Positions 5,718-10,896 of a stretch of 10,896 nucleotides of DNA are shown here, one piece after another. A program made the position numbers and the translations under genes. How positions within the stretch are numbered: the stretch's first letter is position 1; each line of letters starts with the position of its first letter. Source of the stretch: JBBSMX01 sp038232935 (GTDB lineage: Bacteria > Bacteroidota > Rhodothermia > Rhodothermales > JANQRZ01); assembly GCA_038232935.1 (NCBI GenBank), contig JBBSMX010000140.1, forward strand, positions 1 to 10,896, written 5' to 3'. Below the pieces are notes generated by a model. That model saw only the letters and a list, made by a program, of their open reading frames with translations, searched no databases and was not told the DNA's origin.

Positions 5718-7433
5718 ATGCACCGCATTCTCTGGCTACTCCTCTCCGCCCCACTCCTACTCGTCGCCTGCGACGACACGACCTCGCCGCCCGCACCGGG
5801 CGACGCCGACTCGCTCGCCGTCGTGGACGCGCCGCCCGTGCCCGAGGCTGCCCTCGCCGCCATCGACAGCGCGGGGCTCCGGGAGCACATCGCGGTGCTC
5901 GCTTCGGACGAGTTCGAGGGGCGCGGGACGGGGACGCCGGGCGAGGAGAAGACGATCAACTATATCCGCGAGCAGATGGAGGCCATTGGACTCGTAGGCG
6001 CAGCGCCGGACGGCGGGTTCTTCCAAGCCGTCCCCCTCCTCGGCTCGACGCCGACGGAGATCGGCGTGCTCACCCTCACGCCCGAGAGCGGCGAACCGGT
6101 GGCGCTCGACTTCGTGGACGACTTCATCGCCTCGACGGACCTCGACGCCGACGCCGCCTCGTTCGACGCGCCGCTCGTGTTCGTCGGCTACGGCATCTCG
6201 AATCCGGGCTACGAGTGGGACGACTACAAAGACGTGGATGTGACGGGCAAGGTGCTCGTCTCGTTCGTCAACGATCCGCCTGCGACAGCCGAGGAGCCGA
6301 ACCTCTTTCAGGCCGACACGCTCACGTACAACGGACGCTGGACGTACAAGTACGAGGAGGCGCGGCGGCGCGGCGCGGCCGGCATCCTGCTCATCCACAC
6401 CGACGAGATGGCGGGCTACCCATTTACCGTCCTCTCCAGCGGCGCGCGCGGCGAGCAGATCCAACTGGCGACGCCGCCCGAGAATCCGCTCCAACTCAAA
6501 GGGTGGATCACCGGTGCCACGGCCGAGCGTCTCGCCGAGATGAGCGGGACGACGCTGACGGCGTGGATGGAGCAGGCCGCCTCGCGCGACTTCCAACCAC
6601 AGGCGTTGCCCGTGACGGCATCGCTCGCGATGGAGTTCGAGCGGCGGCGGTTCGAGGGGACGAACGTGCTGAGCAAGCTCGTGGGCGCGACGCGGCCGAA
6701 CGAAGCCGTCATTTACACGGCCCACCACGACCACCTCGGCAAGGACCAGGCGTTGATCGACGAAGGCAAGGACGGCATCTACAACGGGGCTGTCGACAAC
6801 GCCTCCGGCGTAGCGATGATGCTCGAACTCGCCGCCGCCTTCGCCGCCGCGGAGCCGCCCGCCCGAACGGTCCTCTTCGCCACGCTCACGGCCGAGGAGA
6901 GCGGACTGCTCGGCTCGGGCTACTACGCCGAGAACCCCGCCTTCCCCCTTGCTAACACGATTGCTAACATCAACGTGGACTCCGGCAACCTCAACGGCTT
7001 GACGGACGACATCGTCGGGGTCGGCGCGGAGCGGAGCGAGATGCTCGGGCTGCTGCGCGATGCGGCGGCCGACGAGGGGATGACCGTCACGCCGGATCCG
7101 TCGCCGAACCAGGGGACGTTCTTCCGCAGCGACCAGCTCGCGTTCGCGCGCGGCGGCGTCCCGGCCGTCTTCATCAAGACCGGCCGCACCTTCACCGGCC
7201 GCCCTGCCGACTACCACGACACCATCACCGCCGACTACCGCGCCAACCGCTACCACCAGCCCTCGGACGAACTCAGCGACGACATGCCGTTCGGCGGGAT
7301 CGTGCAGCAGACGCGCGTGGCCTTCCGCCTCGGCCACCGGCTCGCCAACTCAACGCTGCGGCCCGCGTGGAACGAGAGCGAGGCCTTCGCCGAGACGCGC
7401 GCGCAGTCGGAAGCCTCGATGCGCGCGCGGTAG
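5718..7433 (+). CDS. M28-family metallopeptidase lipoprotein with PA-like insert
   Basis: This 571-residue exported dizinc peptidase probably trims amino acids or short peptides outside the cytoplasm. The start MHRILWLLLSAPLLLVACDD is a lipoprotein signal with lipobox LVAC (Cys18). A helical stretch with the LASDEFEGRGTGTPGEEKT motif follows (about 55-75), then a protease-associated-like domain around 150-280 (FVGYGISNPGYEWDDYKDVD). The M28 catalytic domain carries all expected residues: H336-x-D338 (AHHDHLG), D360 (GAVDNASG), E393-E394 (catalytic base and ligand), D421 (NVDS) and H513 (YHQPSDE). The ATG has a C/T-rich leader instead of a Shine-Dalgarno. Twenty-nine bases separate it from the next gene, suggesting an operon. 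Substrate preference is not readable from the sequence. Confidence 0.94.
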   Translation: MHRILWLLLSAPLLLVACDDTTSPPAPGDADSLAVVDAPPVPEAALAAIDSAGLREHIAVLASDEFEGRGTGTPGEEKTINYIREQMEAIGLVGAAPDGGFFQAVPLLGSTPTEIGVLTLTPESGEPVALDFVDDFIASTDLDADAASFDAPLVFVGYGISNPGYEWDDYKDVDVTGKVLVSFVNDPPATAEEPNLFQADTLTYNGRWTYKYEEARRRGAAGILLIHTDEMAGYPFTVLSSGARGEQIQLATPPENPLQLKGWITGATAERLAEMSGTTLTAWMEQAASRDFQPQALPVTASLAMEFERRRFEGTNVLSKLVGATRPNEAVIYTAHHDHLGKDQALIDEGKDGIYNGAVDNASGVAMMLELAAAFAAAEPPARTVLFATLTAEESGLLGSGYYAENPAFPLANTIANINVDSGNLNGLTDDIVGVGAERSEMLGLLRDAAADEGMTVTPDPSPNQGTFFRSDQLAFARGGVPAVFIKTGRTFTGRPADYHDTITADYRANRYHQPSDELSDDMPFGGIVQQTRVAFRLGHRLANSTLRPAWNESEAFAETRAQSEASMRAR

Positions 7434-7462
7434 CCATCCCGTCTCCTCCGAGCCCCATTCCT

Positions 7463-8032
7463 ATGCACCGCTTCGTGTTCTTCCTCGCCCTGGCCCTCTC
7501 GGCGTCCGGTGCAGCCTGCGTGTCCGGAGAGGCCCCGCCTCCCACAGCGACCCGTGCCGACACAGTGGCAACGGAACCGAACGAGGAGGAGGCAAGCGAT
7601 ACGTGGGAATCGGCGGAAACGGCATGGGGAGAGCGGGTCTACGTCCCGATCTACTCCCACATCTACTTCCGCGACAGCCGCCGCGGCATCGACCTCGCCG
7701 CGACGTTGAGCATCCGCAACACGGACGGCGCGACGCCGATCCGCATCACGGCCGTTCGCTATTACGACAACGCCGGTGCGCTCGTGCGGCGTTACGTCGA
7801 CACACCGGTCCCGGTCGGCCCGATGGCGAGCACCAATTTTCTCGTGGAGCAACAGGACGACACCGGCGGCGTCGGTGCCAACTTCATCGTGGAGTGGCGG
7901 GCGGACCGCGCCGTGGTGCCGCCGGTGATCGAGGCCGTGATGATCAGCGCGTCCAACTCGCAGGGCATCTCGTTCGTAACACAGGGCCGGGCCACCCACC
8001 GCTTGCGGTCCGCCGCCGACGCCGGGATCTAA
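7463..8032 (+). CDS. DUF3124 domain-containing probable lipoprotein
   Basis: The 189-residue product begins MHRFVFFLALALSASGAACV, a signal peptide with a somewhat loose lipobox (GAAC, Cys19). A low-complexity acidic linker (about 25-55) is followed by a full DUF3124 domain: VYVPIYSHIYFRD, LAATLSIRNTD, ITAVRYYDNAGALVRRYVD, PMASTNFLVEQQDDTGGVGA and NFIVEW, PPVIEAVMIS, QGISFVTQGR. The domain is widespread in bacteria with no known function; the beta-strand-rich pattern suggests an immunoglobulin-like fold. The ATG at 7463 is chosen over an earlier in-frame ATG inside the peptidase gene because it begins the signal peptide and follows the C/T-rich leader seen elsewhere. It probably shares a transcript with the peptidase. 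Confidence 0.88.
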   Translation: MHRFVFFLALALSASGAACVSGEAPPPTATRADTVATEPNEEEASDTWESAETAWGERVYVPIYSHIYFRDSRRGIDLAATLSIRNTDGATPIRITAVRYYDNAGALVRRYVDTPVPVGPMASTNFLVEQQDDTGGVGANFIVEWRADRAVVPPVIEAVMISASNSQGISFVTQGRATHRLRSAADAGI

Positions 8033-8034
8033 CC

Positions 8035-8071
8035 GATCCGCGCGTCCGTTTGCGGATTCGCACGGCGTGCG
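8035..8071 (+). terminator. Two adjacent hairpins after the DUF3124 gene
   Basis: GATCCGC (8035-8041) can pair with GCGGATT (8052-8058, one G-U), and immediately after it CGCAC-GGC-GTGCG (8059-8071) forms a perfect five-pair GC hairpin. They start three bases after the stop codon in the 100-bp gap before the next gene. The location suits a transcription end, but there is no T-run (CTAACGTG follows), so they may act as Rho-independent sites only weakly or as 3'-end stabilisers. Confidence 0.4.
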
Positions 8072-8132
8072 CTAACGTGTAGTGCCCCGCACGATGCGGC
8101 TTCCCTCCCCTCCGACTCTCACCTCTACGACC

Positions 8133-8978
8133 ATGGTTCAGTGGCGCGGCGGCCGACGCAGCTCCAACGTTATCGATGTCCGCGGCAACAAGGGCAAAGT
8201 CGCCCTCGGCGGCGGGTCGATCCTCATCTTCATCCTCGCCCTGCTCTTCGGGTTCGACCCGTCGCAGATCCTCGCGCTCCTCGGCGGCGGAGGCCCCGCC
8301 CCGACGGTGGAGACGACAGACGGAACGACCCAGCCGCAGGACGAGGCGGGCGAGTTCGTCTCCGTCATCCTCGCCGACACGGAGGACACGTGGAGCACCC
8401 TCTTCCGCGAGAGCGGCTCGACGTACCGCGAACCCGAACTCGTGCTCTTCACCGACCGCGTGCAGTCGGCGTGCGGAATTGCGGGGTCCGCGACGGGGCC
8501 GTTCTACTGCCCGAATGACCAGCGCGTCTACCTCGACCTCGGCTTCTTCCGCCAGCTCCAGCAGCTCGGCGCGTCGGGCGACTTCGCCGTGGCGTACGTG
8601 ATCGCCCATGAGATCGGCCACCACGTGCAGAACCTCGAAGGCACGCTCTCCGAGATCCGCCAACTCCAGCAGCGGGTGTCGCCCGAGCAGGCCAACGCGC
8701 TCTCGGTCCGCACCGAGTTGCAGGCGGACTGCTACGCGGGCATCTGGGCGCACTACGCCGAGACCGAGCGCGACATCCTCGAACCGGGCGACGTGCAGGA
8801 GGGCATCGACGCGGCGGCGGCCGTCGGCGACGACCGGCTTCAGCAGCAGGCAGGCCGCGCGGCGGTGCCGGAGTCGTTCACGCACGGCACCTCGGCGCAG
8901 CGCGTCGAGTCGTTCCAAACGGGGCTGCAGAGCGGGGATATCCGGTCCTGCGACACGTTCGCGGATTTGCGCCAGTAA
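8133..8978 (+). CDS. YpfJ-family neutral zinc metallopeptidase, membrane-anchored
   Basis: This 281-residue protein matches PF04228. It starts MVQWRGGRRSSNVIDVRGNK, as usual in this family, and has one membrane helix at about 29-45 (SILIFILALLFGF). A proline/threonine-rich linker leads to the peptidase domain: SACGIAGSATGPFYCPNDQR, YLDLGFF, then zinc motif H159-E160-I-G-H163-H164 in VIAHEIGHHVQ, and E195-LQAD-C200-YAG supplying the likely third ligand region. The C-terminal FTHGTSAQRVESFQTGLQSG is also typical. The active site faces the periplasm. Physiological substrates of this family are poorly known. The ATG at 8133 is preferred because it starts the conserved W-x-G-R-R-S-S-N segment after a C/T-rich leader. 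The methyltransferase gene follows after 8 bp. Confidence 0.93.
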   Translation: MVQWRGGRRSSNVIDVRGNKGKVALGGGSILIFILALLFGFDPSQILALLGGGGPAPTVETTDGTTQPQDEAGEFVSVILADTEDTWSTLFRESGSTYREPELVLFTDRVQSACGIAGSATGPFYCPNDQRVYLDLGFFRQLQQLGASGDFAVAYVIAHEIGHHVQNLEGTLSEIRQLQQRVSPEQANALSVRTELQADCYAGIWAHYAETERDILEPGDVQEGIDAAAAVGDDRLQQQAGRAAVPESFTHGTSAQRVESFQTGLQSGDIRSCDTFADLRQ

Positions 8979-8986
8979 GGCACGCT

Positions 8987-9757
8987 GTGCCGACCCGACG
9001 GGACCCAACGGCCCGCTTCTCCGACCGGGTGGACGACTACGTCCGCTCCCGGCCCGGCTATCCCGACAGCCTCCTCGGCGCGCTCCACGAGGACGCTGGG
9101 CTCTCGGCCGACGCCGTGGTCGCTGACGTCGGCGCGGGGTCGGGGATCTCTTCCGCGTTCCTCCTCCGCTCGGGCTGCACCGTCCTCGCTGTCGAGCCCA
9201 ACGCCGCGATGCGGCGGGCCGCCGAGGACGCGCTCGGAGCCACGCCTCGTTTCCACAGCGTGGCGGGCACGGCCGAGGCCACAGGACTCCCCGACGCGAG
9301 CGTATCCCTCATCGTCGCGGCGCAGGCCTTCCACTGGTTCGAGCCGACCCGGTGCCGCGCCGAGTGGCTCCGCATTTTACAGCCGGGCGGGTGCGCGGCG
9401 CTCATCTGGAATGCACGCCGCACGGACCGCACCCCTTTCCTCCGCGCGTACGAGGCCCTCATCCAGCAGTACGGGACCGACGACCGCGAGGTGAATCGCG
9501 CGAACGTGCCTGCCGCCCGGCTGGAGGCGCTCTTCGGGGCCGGATACGAGCGGCGAACTTTCTATAACCAGCAAGTCCTCGACCTGGACGGGCTGACGAG
9601 TCGGCTACTCTCCTCCTCGTACACCCCCGCCGAGGGAGACCCGGCTCGCGGCCCTATGCTCGACGCGCTCGCGGACCTCTTTGCCGCTCACGAAGAGGCG
9701 GGGACGGTGCGGATCGAGTACGACACGGAGCTGAACGTCGGACGGCTCGAAGCCTGA
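8987..9757 (+). CDS. Class I SAM-dependent methyltransferase
   Basis: The 256-residue cytoplasmic protein starts at a GTG 8 bp behind the YpfJ-like gene and is probably co-transcribed. The N-terminal FSDRVDDYVRSRPGYP is the usual lead-in for this Methyltransf_11-like group. SAM motif I is VADVGAGSGISSAFLL (D47-x-G-x-G-x-G53), the acidic residue ending beta-2 is E70 (VLAVEPN), motif II/III is around SVSLIVAAQAFHWFEP (about 105-120), and LQPGGCAALIWN is the post-motif strand. FHWF replaces the more common LHH and is frequent in small-molecule methyltransferases of the yeast TMT1/trans-aconitate-like type. The accepting substrate cannot be told from the sequence, and the neighbouring peptidase gives no clear hint. 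Confidence 0.88.
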   Translation: MPTRRDPTARFSDRVDDYVRSRPGYPDSLLGALHEDAGLSADAVVADVGAGSGISSAFLLRSGCTVLAVEPNAAMRRAAEDALGATPRFHSVAGTAEATGLPDASVSLIVAAQAFHWFEPTRCRAEWLRILQPGGCAALIWNARRTDRTPFLRAYEALIQQYGTDDREVNRANVPAARLEALFGAGYERRTFYNQQVLDLDGLTSRLLSSSYTPAEGDPARGPMLDALADLFAAHEEAGTVRIEYDTELNVGRLEA

Positions 9758-9840
9758 GCGGACCGGGCGCGGCCGGGAACAGCGGGACGAACGCGCGGGT
9801 GCTGTGCGGACCTCTCTCTAACGCCTTTCCTCGTCTCGCC

Positions 9841-10329
9841 ATGTCGCTCTCCGTCTTCAGCCGTCCCACGCCATCCATCACCAGAGGGCTCATTACGGGC
9901 CTCGTCGGCGGTCTCGCGGGCACCGCCGTCAAGTCGCTCGCCGAGAAGATCGCCCCGCCGCGCCCGCCCGGCCGCGAAGCCCCACCCAAGAAGCTCGCCG
10001 ACGACATCGCCGAAGAAACGACGGGGCATGAACCCGACGAGGATACAGAAAAGGCAGCGGTCGGGTTGATCCACTGGACGACGGGCGCGGGAACCGGTGC
10101 CGTCTACGGTGCGCTGGCCGAAGTCGCCCCGGTCGTGACGACGGGCGCGGGCACACTCTTCGGCGCAGCGTTTTTCGCACTCGCGCACGAAGCCGCCCTC
10201 CCAGCCCTCGGCCTCACCCCGCCGCCGACCGAGGTCCCGCTCAGCGAGCACGCCAACGAGTTCGTCACCCACATTCTCTTCGGCCTCACGGTAGAACTCG
10301 TGCGGCGCGGCGTGCGCAGCCTCCTCTAG
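9841..10329 (+). CDS. DUF1440/YagU-like membrane protein
   Basis: The 162-residue protein has hydrophobic, glycine-rich segments at about residues 16-35 (GLITGLVGGLAGTAVKSLAE), 77-92, 95-120 and 138-155. A charged loop rich in Pro, Lys and Glu (38-70) separates the first two. The C-terminal LGLTPPPTEVPLSEHANEFV then TH and VELVRRGVRSLL parallels E. coli YagU (LTPP...LPW-EN-SE--GHL...IEIIRRDLR), the basis of the call. YagU has been linked to acid resistance, but the biochemical role is unknown. The ATG at 9841 follows the C/T-rich leader; an earlier in-frame start at 9799 is rejected. The stop overlaps the convergent gene's stop in one CTAG. Confidence 0.72.
   Translation: MSLSVFSRPTPSITRGLITGLVGGLAGTAVKSLAEKIAPPRPPGREAPPKKLADDIAEETTGHEPDEDTEKAAVGLIHWTTGAGTGAVYGALAEVAPVVTTGAGTLFGAAFFALAHEAALPALGLTPPPTEVPLSEHANEFVTHILFGLTVELVRRGVRSLL
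10077..10151 (+). repeat. 15-bp internal direct repeat in the YagU-like gene
   Basis: GACGACGGGCGCGGG occurs exactly at 10077-10091 and 10137-10151, 60 bp apart and in frame, encoding TTGAG twice (TTGAGT in both contexts). It may reflect two related glycine-rich membrane segments or recent local copying. Confidence 0.5.
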
Positions 10330-10896
10330 CGCAGCCGCGTCAGCTTCTGCGTCGCGAGGAGGTCGCCCCCCACGGTGAGGCGTGCGACGTAGATCCCGCT
10401 CGGTGCGGGAAGCCCGGCCGCCGTCGTGCCGTCCCATGCCACCGTCTGCACGGCCAGGTGCGGGCGGAGCGTCCACTGCCGCAGGGACCGGCCCACCGTG
10501 TCGAAGAGCGTCAGCGTCATCGGCCGTCGCTCGGCCCCCCCACTGACGCGCAACGTCGTCGCCTCGGCGAAAGGGTTGGGAAAGCTCTCGACGCGCGCAC
10601 CGCCGGGCGCATCGGGCGGCGCAGCGCTCGACGTCGTGACCTGCCGGTTGTCGAGGTAGAGCAGGCCGCCGGCGAGATCGCCCGCGAGGATATCGCCGTC
10701 GCCGTCGCCATCGAGGTCGGCGACGGCCGGGGCCGTGTTGTAGCGGAGCGTCCCGGCGTCGAGCTCGCCCTGCTCGAACTGCGGAGCCTGCGCCGTCCCG
10801 ACGTTGCGGAAGAACAGGACGTCGTCCTTCTCCGTCCCGACGAGCAGGTCGAGGTCGCCGTCGCCGTCGATGTCCACGAGGTGCGGGGCGCTGAAG
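10326..10896 (-). CDS. VCBS/FG-GAP repeat protein with C-terminal T9SS sorting domain (N-terminus outside window)
   Basis: The reading frame is open from the window's right edge to a TAG at 10326-10328, giving 189 visible residues. The visible part starts FSAPHLVDIDGDGDLDLLVG and later has AVADLDGDGDGDILAGD: two Ca2+-binding DxDxDGD blades of the VCBS/FG-GAP beta-propeller type. The last ~85 residues are a type A sorting domain of the type IX secretion system: SFPNPFAEATTLRVS, LTLFDTVGRSLRQW, the G-(I)-Y-V-A-R strand, and a terminal LATQKLTRLR. It is therefore exported across the outer membrane and anchored or released by T9SS, which is restricted to Bacteroidota and relatives. The apparent GTG start at 10877 is not a true start, because coding sequence continues upstream. 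Likely a large surface or secreted protein; ligand unknown. Confidence 0.92.
   Translation of the reverse strand, partial: FSAPHLVDIDGDGDLDLLVGTEKDDVLFFRNVGTAQAPQFEQGELDAGTLRYNTAPAVADLDGDGDGDILAGDLAGGLLYLDNRQVTTSSAAPPDAPGGARVESFPNPFAEATTLRVSGGAERRPMTLTLFDTVGRSLRQWTLRPHLAVQTVAWDGTTAAGLPAPSGIYVARLTVGGDLLATQKLTRLR

Noticed and set aside
5757..7337. 526-codon antisense open frame opposite the M28 peptidase
   Set aside because: Composition is a complement artefact of GC-biased codons; the sense strand encodes a complete enzyme with every catalytic residue.
7944..9008. 354-codon antisense open frame opposite the YpfJ-like gene
   Set aside because: It spans two sense genes and their intergenic gap and has no motif; explained by the third-position GC bias of the sense genes.
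10326..10877. Complete small protein starting at GTG 10877 on the minus strand
   Set aside because: Coding sequence (FSAPHLV) continues upstream in the same frame to the window edge as part of a VCBS blade, so the gene is truncated by the window.

Overview
The window looks like chromosomal DNA from a GC-rich member of the Bacteroidota/Rhodothermota side of the tree, plausibly a Rhodothermales-type marine bacterium. The evidence is a C-terminal type IX secretion sorting domain on a VCBS/FG-GAP repeat protein at the right edge, the absence of Shine-Dalgarno sequences, one Bacteroidota-like promoter candidate (TTG-N20-TATTTTG), and two lipoprotein-type peptides. Species cannot be named from the sequence alone.

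Left edge (1-190): the first 33 codons of an IS1595-type transposase run leftward off the window, and a candidate IS end lies about 70 bp upstream of icd. Next comes a full-length NADP-type isocitrate dehydrogenase gene, icd (190-1443).

Accessory island (1444-4210): behind icd lie an orphan Rieske non-heme iron oxygenase, a 56-codon small ORF, and a PIN-domain toxin with its antitoxin partner. A second, 78-bp copy of the 3' end of icd follows (3551-3628), then a HicA/HicB pair and a 34-codon ORF. Most junctions here are 1-4 bp stop/start overlaps. The direct repeat of the icd 3' end frames a 2.1-kb segment. This is the footprint expected when an element integrates into the end of icd and duplicates it, as known for the E. 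coli e14 and phage 21 elements, but no integrase is visible. The PIN gene takes its last codons and its stop from the duplicated icd sequence in another frame. This is the most notable find in the window.

Conserved-looking chromosome (4220-10329, all + strand): a secreted beta-lactamase-fold serine hydrolase with three C-terminal membrane helices; a lipoprotein M28 aminopeptidase-type enzyme; a DUF3124 lipoprotein; a membrane-anchored YpfJ-family zinc metallopeptidase; a class I SAM methyltransferase; and a DUF1440/YagU-like membrane protein. Much of this block is envelope or periplasmic protein turnover, but the genes are not obviously one pathway. Several of these genes and icd have C/T-rich leaders just before the start codon, whereas the island genes do not.

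Right edge (10326-10896, - strand): the C-terminal part of a VCBS/FG-GAP repeat protein with a T9SS sorting domain, convergent with the YagU-like gene. The two stop codons share one CTAG. No gap between genes exceeds about 100 bp, and no tRNA, rRNA or CRISPR array was seen.
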